Made by a program: the position numbers and the translations under genes
Shown here: in pieces, positions 20,147-27,426 of the stretch
Position numbering within the stretch: the first letter of the stretch is position 1
Layout of the letters: the number at the start of each line of letters is the position of its first letter
The notes under the pieces: generated by a model
The model's database searches: none
Told to the model about the DNA's origin: nothing
Seen by the model: the letters and a program-made list of their open reading frames with translations, nothing else
NCBI GenBank assembly: GCA_040905185.1
Contig: JBBDRZ010000008.1
Location: forward strand, 1-64,000
Direction: 5' to 3'
Origin: DASTEQ01 sp040905185
Lineage (GTDB): Bacteria; Chloroflexota; Limnocylindria; QHBO01
DNA length: 64,000 nt

Positions 20147-21094
20147 ATGCCATCGCCTAAGCATGGGTCTAAAGCGATATCGCTGGTCGCGATTCGGGCT
20201 GCCGTCGAGTCCAAGCTCGGCACGGTCCTCTCGGACCGCATCTGGGAGTTCATGGTCGAGCGCCGCTTCGTGGCCGACATGCCCGATCAGACCGATGACG
20301 ACATCGCCTACGTGGTGGCAGTCGCGCGGGATCTGATCCGGATCAGCGCCGACCGCCGTGCGGCCACTCCAGCCCAAAGGCGAGGAGACCGCGAAGAGAT
20401 GTGGCAGGCGCTGACCTCCTTGATCGCCGCAGATGCAGCTGCTCACGATGACGTTGTTGCCCTACGCGCTGAGATTGGCGGCGTGATGCCATGGGACCGG
20501 GTCGAGGGTTGGATCCGATGGAGCGCCGCCCGTGATCGGAAGGCTCTCCAAGGGGCCGAGCTGGCTGGCGAGCTCGCGTACGGCATACCCAGCGACGACC
20601 GGGTTCACCGGGTCCGCTATCGACACGGCGGTACTTTGGCTCGACTCCAGGACGTCGCTCGCGGCCTGGAGCTCGCCTACGGCTGGCAGGACGCCTTGGC
20701 CGTGGTCTACGTCCTTACCGGCATCCCGCCCGCGTACACCCCGTTGGAGGCCGATCGCGAGATTCACTATGCCTCGGGCTATGCGGCCATGGACCGGATT
20801 GTGCTCAGGATCGACCCGACGCTCCCGGCCTCGGCGGTCGCGGCGTTCTATCGCCGGGTCCGCGGGCCAGCCCGCCGTCGTGCACTCAGCGCCCGGCAAG
20901 CTCGGTTGGCCGCGTTCGTGGTCCAACGTCCCAGCGAGCCCTGGGACGTGCGGAGGCGGGCTTGGAACGCTTTGCATCCACCGGCCTGGCGGTATGGACA
21001 CGTGAGCAACATGATCCGGGACGCTGGACTCGCGCGAGACAGGCTGCTTCGGCCGAGACCGATTCGCTCAGAGTCAGCCGTTGCCGATAGCTGA
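20147..21094 (+). CDS. Hypothetical protein of the tRNA-Thr element
   Basis: 315 aa from ATG 20147; a TTG at 20123 gives eight more residues. A TATGAT -10-like hexamer at 20132-20137 sits just before the ATG, favouring the shorter, perhaps leaderless form. Mostly helical and charged, with an N-terminal stretch (ISLVAIRAAVESKLGTVLSD) and Arg-rich C-terminus (RRVRGPARRRALSARQARLA). No recognised domain. Divergent from xis with a 54-base gap; it may be the element's regulator or replication partner, which is inference only. Confidence 0.65.
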   Translation: MPSPKHGSKAISLVAIRAAVESKLGTVLSDRIWEFMVERRFVADMPDQTDDDIAYVVAVARDLIRISADRRAATPAQRRGDREEMWQALTSLIAADAAAHDDVVALRAEIGGVMPWDRVEGWIRWSAARDRKALQGAELAGELAYGIPSDDRVHRVRYRHGGTLARLQDVARGLELAYGWQDALAVVYVLTGIPPAYTPLEADREIHYASGYAAMDRIVLRIDPTLPASAVAAFYRRVRGPARRRALSARQARLAAFVVQRPSEPWDVRRRAWNALHPPAWRYGHVSNMIRDAGLARDRLLRPRPIRSESAVADS

Positions 21095-21122
21095 CCGGGG
21101 TGAGAGGACCCGCTCTAGAGCG

Positions 21123-21144
21123 CTGACGCCCCGGCTTGACGCCC
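21123..21144 (+). repeat. Right-end paired 9-bp repeats, candidate integrase arm sites
   Basis: CTGACGCCC at 21123-21131 and TTGACGCCC at 21136-21144, matching the left-end pair at 11381-11401 with nearly the same spacing. About 107 bases separate them from the right att core, comparable to about 58 on the left. Confidence 0.6.
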
Positions 21145-21250
21145 AACACCGTTCACCTCGGCGGACGCATGCGGCGGCGCTGTCTCACATGAGAGGTCGC
21201 TCGAAGCAGGGTGGACGCATTCGGACACCGACGGACAGCGCACCGCCGCA

Positions 21251-21295
21251 TTTGTAAACCGCCGGTTGCGGGTTCGATTCCCTCCGTCGGCTCCA
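21251..21295 (+). repeat. attR: right 45-bp copy of the tRNA-Thr 3' end
   Basis: Repeat of 11279-11323 with one substitution (C at 21269). No 5' tRNA half precedes it, so it is not a functional tRNA; it marks the right border of the element. Confidence 0.92.
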
Positions 21296-21305
21296 GCCCG
21301 TCACC

Positions 21306-21334
21306 TTGAGCCTCTCGGAGGCCATCGGTATACT
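21306..21334 (+). promoter_or_regulatory. Promoter for tRNA-Tyr
   Basis: TTGAGC (21306-21311) and TATACT (21329-21334), 17-base spacing, ending 14 bases before the tRNA. It lies just outside attR. Confidence 0.8.
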
Positions 21335-21348
21335 CCGCCAGCCACCGT

Positions 21349-21434
21349 GGGTAGGTTGAGCAGGTGGTGAGCTCCGCTGACTGTAGATCAGCCGTCTTTC
21401 GACTGTGGGGGTTCGATTCCCTCCCTGCCCACCA
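21349..21434 (+). tRNA. tRNA-Tyr (anticodon GTA), with encoded CCA
   Basis: Acceptor GGGTAGG (21349-21355) pairs with CCTGCCC (21424-21430), discriminator A, CCA 21432-21434. The anticodon loop CTGTAGA gives GTA. A long variable arm (about CGTCTTTCGACTG) marks a class II tRNA, as expected for bacterial tRNA-Tyr. Confidence 0.95.
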
Positions 21435-21453
21435 CGCCTAGAATGGGCGCCAG

Positions 21454-21529
21454 GCCCACGTAGCTCAGTTGGCAGAGCACTTCCTTGGTAAGGAAGAGGT
21501 CTCCGGTTCGAGCCCGGACGTGGGCTCCA
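21454..21529 (+). tRNA. tRNA-Thr (anticodon GGT), with encoded CCA
   Basis: Acceptor GCCCACG (21454-21460) pairs with CGTGGGC (21519-21525), discriminator T, CCA 21527-21529. The anticodon arm CTTCCTTGGTAAGGAAG gives GGT. A TAGAAT hexamer at 21439-21444 may be its own -10. Confidence 0.95.
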
Positions 21530-21557
21530 GCACCATAACCACGGAGACACCAAGGCC

Positions 21558-22613
21558 TTGGATCTGAACGTCGTCCTGCCGCTCCTCTCGTCGGTTCTCT
21601 CGTTTGCCTTCGCGGCCATGGTTGCCGACCAGTGGATCCGTCGCCGTCAGCCATACCAGCTGGTATGGACCATCGGCCTGCTGTGGTACGGCATCAGCGC
21701 CGGTACCGAGTTCCTGGGCGGGGCGATCGGCTGGAACGAACCGCTGTACCGGATCTGGTACCTGATCGGTGCCGTGTGGGTCGCCGGCTGGCTGGGCCTG
21801 GGGACCGCCTACCTCCTGGCCAAGACTCGCTTCGGTTACGCCTTCGCCGTCTCGCTTCTGTTGGCAGGCCTCTTCACCTTCCTGACCGATCAGCGCTACC
21901 ACTACCCCGACTCGGGATCGGCTCCGCTGATCTACTTCCTGGGAGCCCTGGTGCTGGCCTCCGGGGTGGTCGTCCTCACCATTCTGCGAGATGACCGATG
22001 GGCGCACCTGGCGGCCGTCGCGGTTGTGGGGGCGACCGTCCTCTCGGCGGTCATGATGGCCGTGGTGGAATTGCCGGCGCCCGGCTACGCGCTCGATCCG
22101 GCGACCGGGATCCCCACCGGGGAGCTGTTCCCCGGCTACCTGCGCCTGCTGACGCCATTCATGAATATCACCGGCGCCTTCGTGCTGGTCCTCGGCGCCC
22201 TGTACAGCGCGTACGTCTTCATGCCCAAGCGACGCGTGATTCGCTACTCGCTGAACACGGCTCAAGGCATCGGGCGCTTCGCGGCCAACCTCCTGCTCGC
22301 GCCGGTGGCCATCGTTGTCAACCTGGTCGCGTCCCTGCCCGGCGCTCTCGTGGCCCTGGTGTCTGGGCGGCTCTCCAGCCGCGTGCCAGCCACCATCCTC
22401 ATCGCCATCGGTGCCCTCATCCCGGCCATCACGAGCGGCGCCAATCGGTTCGGTGCGACGAGTGCCTTCTTCGTCGGCGAGTTCCTGGGGATCCTGTTCC
22501 TGTTCATCGGCTTCGTGGTCAGCATCGAGGTCTTCAGCGACATTCGGCTGCCCTTCACGCAGATCGTCCTCCTTCGCCGCGACCTGGACGCCGTTGACAA
22601 TCCATCGGGCTGA
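21558..22613 (+). CDS. Conserved-looking polytopic membrane protein, unknown function
   Basis: 351 aa from TTG 21558. Nine or so hydrophobic segments span almost the whole length, with motifs such as ADQWIRRRQPYQLVWTIGLL and RIWYLIGAVWVAGWLG and a cytoplasm-facing charged C-terminus. No catalytic motif is seen. It lies between tRNA-Thr and rpmG, and the rpmG promoter is inside its last codons. Function unrecognised. Confidence 0.8.
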   Translation: MDLNVVLPLLSSVLSFAFAAMVADQWIRRRQPYQLVWTIGLLWYGISAGTEFLGGAIGWNEPLYRIWYLIGAVWVAGWLGLGTAYLLAKTRFGYAFAVSLLLAGLFTFLTDQRYHYPDSGSAPLIYFLGALVLASGVVVLTILRDDRWAHLAAVAVVGATVLSAVMMAVVELPAPGYALDPATGIPTGELFPGYLRLLTPFMNITGAFVLVLGALYSAYVFMPKRRVIRYSLNTAQGIGRFAANLLLAPVAIVVNLVASLPGALVALVSGRLSSRVPATILIAIGALIPAITSGANRFGATSAFFVGEFLGILFLFIGFVVSIEVFSDIRLPFTQIVLLRRDLDAVDNPSG

Positions 22614-22623
22614 GCCATAGAAT
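22594..22623 (+). promoter_or_regulatory. Promoter for rpmG-tRNA-Trp-secE-nusG
   Basis: TTGACA (22594-22599) and TAGAAT (22618-22623) with 18-base spacing: a near-consensus sigma-70 promoter overlapping the 3' end of the membrane-protein gene, about 72 bases before the rpmG start. Confidence 0.85.
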
Positions 22624-22694
22624 CACGGGGCTTCCCCCGGTGACCGGCCCTTGTTCGGCGTGTCCGACGGGAAGGACCTGAAGGACCGAATCCC

Positions 22695-22859
22695 GTGGCC
22701 AAGGCCGAGAACCGTCCGGTCATCACGCTGGCGTGCACCGAATGCAAGGAGCGCACGTACAGCACCCGGAAGAACAAGCGAAACGACCCGGGGCGGCTGG
22801 AGCTGAACAAGTTCTGTCCCCGCTGCCGGCACCACACTCTGCATCGCGAAACCAAGTAA
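22695..22859 (+). CDS. rpmG: 50S ribosomal protein L33 (zinc-binding form)
   Basis: 54 aa from GTG. MAKAENRPVITLACTECKER, then TYSTRKNKRND...ELNKFCPRCRHHTLHRETK, is a full L33 with four cysteines (CTEC, CPRC) for zinc. First gene of the secE-nusG unit, as usual in bacteria. Confidence 0.96.
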   Translation: MAKAENRPVITLACTECKERTYSTRKNKRNDPGRLELNKFCPRCRHHTLHRETK

Positions 22860-22863
22860 GCGG

Positions 22864-22939
22864 AGGGGTGTAGCTCAATTGGTAGAGCACCGGTCTCCAA
22901 AACCGGCGGTTGTGGGTTCGAGTCCCGCCGCCCCTGCCA
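22864..22939 (+). tRNA. tRNA-Trp (anticodon CCA), with encoded CCA
   Basis: Acceptor AGGGGTG (22864-22870) pairs with CGCCCCT (22929-22935), discriminator G, CCA 22937-22939. The anticodon loop TCTCCAAAA gives CCA. Its place between rpmG and secE is the common bacterial order. Confidence 0.96.
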
Positions 22940-22982
22940 GCCCGTTCCGTCGGCCATCCAGAGGAGCATCTGAAAGCCTCGC

Positions 22983-23171
22983 ATGATCACCAGGACCCGC
23001 ACCTACGTCACCGAAAGCTGGGCCGAGCTGCGCAAGGTCGCGTGGCCCACCCGGCGCCAGGTCGTCAACCTGTCGCTGATCGTGATCGTCGTTTCGGCGA
23101 TCGTGGGCGCCTATATCGCGATCCTCGACTTCCTCCTCTTGATCGGGATGGACCGCCTGCTGACCCCATGA
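22983..23171 (+). CDS. secE: Preprotein translocase subunit SecE
   Basis: 62 aa. The amphipathic SWAELRKVAWPTRRQVVN segment, a SecE signature, precedes a single membrane helix (LSLIVIVVSAIVGAYIAILD). The minimal SecE form clamps SecY in the SecYEG channel. It lies between tRNA-Trp and nusG. Confidence 0.95.
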   Translation: MITRTRTYVTESWAELRKVAWPTRRQVVNLSLIVIVVSAIVGAYIAILDFLLLIGMDRLLTP

Positions 23172-23216
23172 CCAAGCTGACCAACACGACCAGACAGGAC
23201 GACTGAGAACAGACCG

Positions 23217-23834
23217 ATGACCGAGCCGATAGGCACCGAAGAAGCCCGCCAGGCCGCCCGCCTCTCCCGCGAGGCGCCGCAGCCGGCGGATCCGGATGCC
23301 GCCGAGCGCACCACCAAGCAGTGGTACGTGATCCACACCTACTCCGGGTACGAGAACAAGGTCAAGACCAACCTCGAGCACCGCATCGAGTCGATGGGGG
23401 TGGAGGACCAGATCTTCCAGGTCCTGGTGCCGATGGAAGAGGAGATCGAGATCCGGAACGGCCAGCGCCAGACCGTCAACAAGAAGGTCTTCCCCGGCTA
23501 CGTCCTGGTCGAGATGATCATGACCGACGAGTCGTGGTACGTCGTGCGCAACACCCCGGGCGTGACCAGCTTCGTGGGATCGGGCAACCGCCCCACTCCG
23601 CTGCGCGAGAGCGAGGTCAAGGCCATCCTCAAGCAGATGGGGGTCGAGGCGCCCAAGTTCAAGGTCCAGTTCCAGAAGGGCCAGAGCGTGCGGGTCACCG
23701 ACGGGCCGTTCGCCGAGTTCATCGGGACGGTCGACGAGGTGCATCCGGAGCGCAACAAGGTTCGGGTCCTGGTCAGCATCTTCGGTCGGGAGACCCCGGT
23801 CGAGCTCGACTTCCTGCAGATCGAGAAGTTGTAG
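23217..23834 (+). CDS. nusG: Transcription antitermination/termination factor NusG
   Basis: 205 aa. After a 35-residue flexible N-terminus lies the NGN domain (KQWYVIHTYSGYENKVKTNL, FPGYVLVEM, NTPGVTSFVG) and then a C-terminal KOW domain (GPFAEFIGTVDEVHPERNKV). NusG binds the RNA polymerase clamp and links it to Rho or to ribosomal S10. No extra domain is inserted between NGN and KOW. Confidence 0.97.
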   Translation: MTEPIGTEEARQAARLSREAPQPADPDAAERTTKQWYVIHTYSGYENKVKTNLEHRIESMGVEDQIFQVLVPMEEEIEIRNGQRQTVNKKVFPGYVLVEMIMTDESWYVVRNTPGVTSFVGSGNRPTPLRESEVKAILKQMGVEAPKFKVQFQKGQSVRVTDGPFAEFIGTVDEVHPERNKVRVLVSIFGRETPVELDFLQIEKL

Positions 23835-23879
23835 AGGGAGGGGCGCAACCCGCCCCGCCAGCACCTCGGAGGAACAGAC

Positions 23880-24305
23880 GTGGCCAAGAAAGTACGTGCC
23901 ATCCTCAGGGTCCAGGGCCAGGCCGGCAAGGCGACTGCCGCCGCCCCGGTGGGCCCCGCCCTGGGCCAGCATGGCATCAACATCCTCGAGTTCCTGAAGG
24001 CCTTCAACGAGCGGACGGCCCACCTGTCCGGATACACCGTGGCGGCCGAGATCACGGTGTACGAGGATCGGTCCTTCACCTTCACCACCATGGCTCCGCT
24101 GGCGGCGGCCCTGCTCAAGCGGGCAGCCGGGGTCGAGAGCGGATCGGCCGAGCCGAACCGCGAGAAAGTGGGGAGCATCACCCGCGGCCAGCTGCGGGAG
24201 ATCGCCGAGGCCAAGATGGTGGACCTCAACGCCAACGACACCGAGCACGCGATGAAGATCATCGAGGGCACCGCGCGCAGCATGGGCATCGAGGTGGCTG
24301 ACTGA
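23880..24305 (+). CDS. rplK: 50S ribosomal protein L11
   Basis: 141 aa from GTG, preceded by CGGAGG. Standard L11 with the Pro-rich N-terminal stretch (AAPVGPALGQHGINILEFLK) that contacts translation factors and the C-terminal rRNA-binding domain (LNANDTEHAMKIIEGTARSM). The stop overlaps the rplA start by one base. A GGGGCG/CGCCCC hairpin lies at 23840-23856 in the nusG-rplK gap. Confidence 0.97.
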   Translation: MAKKVRAILRVQGQAGKATAAAPVGPALGQHGINILEFLKAFNERTAHLSGYTVAAEITVYEDRSFTFTTMAPLAAALLKRAAGVESGSAEPNREKVGSITRGQLREIAEAKMVDLNANDTEHAMKIIEGTARSMGIEVAD

Positions 24306-25012
24306 TGGCTCGCCACGGCAAGAAGTACCGCGCCGCCGCCGCGCTGCTGGAGACCGGCCGTCGCTATCCCATCGCGGAGGCGTGTGAGCTGCTGCCCAAG
24401 GTCAGCACCGCCAAGTTTGATGCCACGGTTGAGGCCCACCTGCGGTTGGGGATCGATCCCCGTCACGCCGACCAGCTGGTCCGCGGAACGGTCGTCCTGC
24501 CGCATGGCACCGGCCGCAACCTCCGCGTCATCGTGTTCGCCCAGGGCGAAAAGGCGGTCGAGGCCCTGCGCGCCGGCGCCGACGAGGTTGGCGGCGAGGA
24601 CCTGGTAAAGAAGATCGACGACGGCTGGCTCGATTTCGAGGTTGCCATCGCCACCCCGGACCTCATGGGCGTCGTTGGCAAGCTGGGCAAGAAGCTCGGG
24701 CCCCGTGGCCTGATGCCCAACCCCAAGTCGGGGACGGTCACCTTCGACATCGAGCGCGCCGTGGCCGAGGTGAAGTCGGGCCGAATCGAGTTCAAGGTCG
24801 ACCGGGCGGGGATCGTCCACGCCCCGGTGGGCCGCGCATCGTTCACGCCCGACCAGCTGCAGGCCAACGTCGCCACGCTGGTGGACGCGATCAATCGGGC
24901 CAAGCCATCGGGTGCCAAGGGGACCTACTTGCGAACACTGACCTTAGCCCCCACCATGGGCCCCGGCGTGGCGGTCGACATCCCATCCGCCCTCGCCGCC
25001 GCCCAGGCCTGA
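24305..25012 (+). CDS. rplA: 50S ribosomal protein L1
   Basis: 235 aa, standard length. Carries the L1 core (HLRLGIDPRHADQLVRGTVV, GKLGKKLGPRGLMPNPKSGT). L1 binds the 23S L1 stalk and in many bacteria represses the rplKA mRNA. Translation-coupled to rplK. Confidence 0.97.
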   Translation: MARHGKKYRAAAALLETGRRYPIAEACELLPKVSTAKFDATVEAHLRLGIDPRHADQLVRGTVVLPHGTGRNLRVIVFAQGEKAVEALRAGADEVGGEDLVKKIDDGWLDFEVAIATPDLMGVVGKLGKKLGPRGLMPNPKSGTVTFDIERAVAEVKSGRIEFKVDRAGIVHAPVGRASFTPDQLQANVATLVDAINRAKPSGAKGTYLRTLTLAPTMGPGVAVDIPSALAAAQA

Positions 25013-25068
25013 CCGGAGGTACGACAGCGCCGAGCGGCACAACTTCAGAGCCCAAGACAGCGATGTGA

Positions 25069-25193
25069 CCCGGGCCCAGGCCCGGACTTAATCACCGGCC
25101 GATGGCAACCTCGGCCGGGGCACGCCGAGGCAGGACGCCCGCCCCCCGTTGAGGGGATTGGTCCTCGCCGTCGGCGGCGGGGACTTTTCGTTT
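25069..25193 (+). promoter_or_regulatory. L10 leader (autoregulatory structure of the rplJL mRNA)
   Basis: The 204-base rplA-rplJ gap holds ordered hairpins: CCGGGC/GCCCGG (25070-25085), CCGGCCGA/TCGGCCGG (25095-25118) and a final terminator-like stem. A CGAGGCAGGACG segment (about 25126-25137) resembles the conserved L10-binding region of bacterial L10 leaders. In that family L10(L12)4 binds its own leader to limit rplJL expression. Confidence 0.75.
25161..25193 (+). terminator. Attenuator hairpin of the L10 leader
   Basis: GTCCTCGCCG (25161-25170), loop TCGG, and CGGCGGGGAC (25175-25184) form a 10-bp stem followed by TTTTCGTTT, 23 bases before rplJ: an intrinsic terminator between leader and gene. 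Confidence 0.8.
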
Positions 25194-25216
25194 CAGGAGG
25201 TGGACAGACCCAACTC

Positions 25217-25927
25217 ATGCCGACCGATGCCAAGCGCCAGGCCGTGAGCCAGCTCGTGGACATGCTGCGCGCCAGCTCCGCGCTGGCCGTGGCCGACTAC
25301 CGGGGATTGACCGTCTCCGAGATGCACACGGTTCGGAAGACCCTGCGCGCGAACGGCGTCCGCCTGCAGGTGGCCAAGAATCGACTCCTGAAGAAGGCAG
25401 CCGATGAGGCGGGGCTCGAAGAGCTCAAGCCGCTCCTCGCCGGGCCCACCGCCATCGCCGCCACCAGCGGCGATGAGGTCAGCCTGGCCCGCGCGCTGCA
25501 GGAGGCCTTCCGGCCGTACAAGGTCGTCAGCCTGCGAGGTGGCTTGTTGGCCGGGCAACCGATCAGCGCCACGGACCTTGGGCGCCTGGCCAGCCTGCCC
25601 AGCCGCGAAGTCCTGCTCGGCCGGCTGGCCGGGGGCATGGTCGGCCCGCTGACCGGCATGGCCAGCGTGCTGGCCGCGAACCTGCGCAACCTCGTCGGCG
25701 TCCTCAACGCGGTCGCCGAGCAAAGGCGGCAACCCGAGGTCGCGCCGCCGGCTGACCTGGCTCAGCCGAGCGAGCCAACCGAGCCGTCGGTTCAGACCGA
25801 ACAGACCGATCAGGCCGAGACGGAGCTGACGGTGCAGACAGAACAAACCGAACAGACCGAATCGACCGAACAATCCGAACAGACCGAAGAGATCGGCGAA
25901 CCAACTACCGACGAGGAGAACGGATAA
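25217..25927 (+). CDS. rplJ: 50S ribosomal protein L10 with Thr/Glu/Gln-repeat tail
   Basis: 236 aa; typical L10 is about 165-175. Residues 1-175 are normal L10 (VADYRGLTVSEMHTVRKTLR, AKNRLLKKA) with the C-terminal helix that binds L7/L12 dimers. The last 60 or so residues are a low-complexity tail built from TEQ/TEQTDQ-like units, acidic and probably disordered, next to the stalk proteins. ATG preceded by AGGAGG. Expression is probably controlled by the L10 leader upstream. Confidence 0.95.
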   Translation: MPTDAKRQAVSQLVDMLRASSALAVADYRGLTVSEMHTVRKTLRANGVRLQVAKNRLLKKAADEAGLEELKPLLAGPTAIAATSGDEVSLARALQEAFRPYKVVSLRGGLLAGQPISATDLGRLASLPSREVLLGRLAGGMVGPLTGMASVLAANLRNLVGVLNAVAEQRRQPEVAPPADLAQPSEPTEPSVQTEQTDQAETELTVQTEQTEQTESTEQSEQTEEIGEPTTDEENG

Positions 25928-25931
25928 CACC

Positions 25932-26333
25932 ATGGCGACTAAGACCCTGAGCAAGGACCAGATCCTCGAGGCCGTTGACAGCATGACCGTTCTGGAGCTG
26001 AGCGAGCTGGTGAAGGCATTCGAGGAGCGTTACGGCGTGACCGCGGCCGCCCCGGTGGCGGTTGCCGCCGCCCCATCCGCCGCCGGCGGAGATGGGGGAG
26101 CGCCCGCGGCCGCCGAAGAGCAGACCGAGTTCGACGCGGTGCTGACCGATGTGGGCCCCAACAAGATCCTGGTCATCAAGGCCGTGCGCGAGCTGACCGG
26201 ACTGGGCCTCAAGGAAGCGAAGGACCTGGTCGACGCCGCCCCCAAGGCGGTCAAGGAGGGTGTGACCCGCGAGGAGGCCGACGCGGTCAAGGAGAAGTTG
26301 GCCGATGCCGGCGCCACCGTAGAGGTCAAGTAG
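25932..26333 (+). CDS. rplL: 50S ribosomal protein L7/L12
   Basis: 133 aa. N-terminal dimerisation domain, Ala/Pro/Gly-rich hinge (APVAVAAAPSAAGGDGGAPA) and C-terminal factor-binding domain (KILVIKAVRELTGLGLKEAK). Multiple copies form the stalk that recruits GTPase factors. In most bacteria rpoB follows within a few hundred bases; here 4.7 kb of other DNA intervenes. Confidence 0.97.
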   Translation: MATKTLSKDQILEAVDSMTVLELSELVKAFEERYGVTAAAPVAVAAAPSAAGGDGGAPAAAEEQTEFDAVLTDVGPNKILVIKAVRELTGLGLKEAKDLVDAAPKAVKEGVTREEADAVKEKLADAGATVEVK

Positions 26334-26360
26334 CTCCTGAGCCCGCTGACCGAGGATTTT

Positions 26361-26404
26361 CAGTCGACCGGCAGTCGACCGGCAGTCGACCGGCAGTCGA
26401 CCGG
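26361..26404 (+). repeat. Four tandem 11-bp repeats centred on GTCGAC
   Basis: CAGTCGACCGG occurs four times head to tail (26361, 26372, 26383, 26394), just after rplL, and runs into TAGTGG. The same core recurs at 27343-27366 and 30891-30908. No gene is visible from 26334 to 26541; the rest of this gap holds a GCTCAA-T-TTGAGC dyad at about 26410-26422. Confidence 0.85.
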
Positions 26405-26541
26405 TAGTGGCTCAATTTGAGCAAACTGACCCGCTGCCGGTGCAGTAGGTAACTCCGAGCCAACGAGGATCGTCGTCAACCGCACCCGCCGGCCGCCCGC
26501 TTGGCCGCTGTTGGCCGCGCGTGTCTAGACACGTCGGCCAG

Positions 26542-27279
26542 TCAGACCTCGACGACGAAACCCGGCCGCGCCACGGAGATGGGGCCGGCGAAGAACCGCG
26601 CCGCGGCCGCGATCGCCTCGGCCTCGCCAGTCTCGGGCATGAGGTGCGTGAGGACGAGGCGCTGGACTCCTCCCGCTCCGGCCTCGCGACCGACGTCAGC
26701 TGCGCTCGAGAGCGAGCCGACGATCTCCGCCGGGACGCCTCCGGCGTAGGAGGCCTCCGCTAGGAGGAGGTCCGCGCCATCGGCCAGGTGGACCAGCTCC
26801 TCCGATGGGCCGCAGTCACCGGTGTACACCAGCGATCGCGTACCGACGCTGATGCGGACCCCGACGTTCGGTCGCGGGTGCGGGAGCGGCGCGGTCAAAA
26901 TCTGGAACGGCCCAATGGTCAGTTCGCCGCCGGACTCCAAGTGGCGGAGGGCGTAGGAGCCGGCCAGCACCTCCGGTCGATCGAGGGCCAGGACAGCGTC
27001 AAGTGCGCCTGGCAGTGCGTGGACGGGGAGCGGCGGCAGAGGCCGGTCCCCCCACGCGCGGGCTCGGAGAATCGGGTTCAGGTCGGCGCAGTGGTCGGGG
27101 TGGGCATGGCTGACGAGCACCGCATCGAATTCTGGCGCAGCATCAATCGAGAGCGCAGTGGCCACCCCGTACCCGGGGTCGATTAGGAGGGCGAAGCCAT
27201 CGGCCTCGACGAGGTATCCGCTGCAGGGGCGGCCATGACCCGGATATCCGCCACTGCCCCCGATCACGGTGAGCCGCAT
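26542..27279 (-). CDS. Metallo-beta-lactamase-fold hydrolase (RNase Z-like subgroup)
   Basis: 245 aa from ATG 27279 (an upstream ATG at 27327 would add 16 residues of no known fold). Begins MRLTVIGGSGGYPG, has the metal motif SHAHPDHCAD (HxHxDH), a later His in PLPHPRP, Asp in YTGDCGPSEEL and His in VLTHLMP. Probably a dinuclear zinc hydrolase; substrate unknown. It is antisense to the rplL-rpoB direction and bordered on each side by related sequences (AAACTGACCC followed by CTRCC, about 26422 and 27335). Confidence 0.85.
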   Translation of the reverse strand: MRLTVIGGSGGYPGHGRPCSGYLVEADGFALLIDPGYGVATALSIDAAPEFDAVLVSHAHPDHCADLNPILRARAWGDRPLPPLPVHALPGALDAVLALDRPEVLAGSYALRHLESGGELTIGPFQILTAPLPHPRPNVGVRISVGTRSLVYTGDCGPSEELVHLADGADLLLAEASYAGGVPAEIVGSLSSAADVGREAGAGGVQRLVLTHLMPETGEAEAIAAAARFFAGPISVARPGFVVEV

Positions 27280-27342
27280 CGCGGAAGGATAGGCGAGGCG
27301 GAGTGGGTCAAATCGACCCGCTACCACACCTCTGAAACTGAC

Positions 27343-27366
27343 CCACTACCAGTCGACCGGTACTGG
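27343..27366. repeat. Near-palindromic repeat centred on GTCGAC
   Basis: A 24-bp element in which 10 of 12 base pairs are symmetric about GTCGACC. Its left 17 bases (CCACTACC then AGTCGACCG) recur at 30891-30908 with one added C; the reverse arrangement (GTCGACCGGTAGTGG) occurs at about 26396-26410. Confidence 0.75.
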
Positions 27367-27426
27367 TCTAGTTTGACGGCGGTATATGCTTGACCGCTCT
27401 AGTGGACGTCCCTCAGACTGCTCGGC

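Larger units (their letters stand above)
11279..21295. mobile_element. Integrated genetic element in tRNA-Thr, about 10 kb
   Basis: Bounded by 45-bp direct repeats of the tRNA-Thr 3' end and containing a tyrosine integrase, an excisionase-like helix-turn-helix protein, a replication-initiator-like protein and RadC. Cargo is an MmeI-like restriction-modification enzyme, a UDG-fold protein, a polytopic membrane protein, a zinc-ribbon/LysM/HExxH protein and an unknown gene. It separates tRNA-Thr(TGT) from tRNA-Tyr. No capsid, terminase, relaxase or conjugation genes are seen, so it resembles a satellite or mobilisable element rather than a prophage. Paired TTGACGCCC repeats lie inside both ends. 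Confidence 0.88.

Noticed and set aside
21251..21295. Third tRNA-Thr gene
   Set aside because: Only the 3' half is present; it is the right attachment-site copy.
26361..26404. Tandem repeats considered as a CRISPR array
   Set aside because: Units are 11 bp, contiguous, without spacers, and no cas genes are near.
27373..27390. TTGACG and TATGCT ahead of the small basic protein gene as a promoter
   Set aside because: The spacing is six bases.
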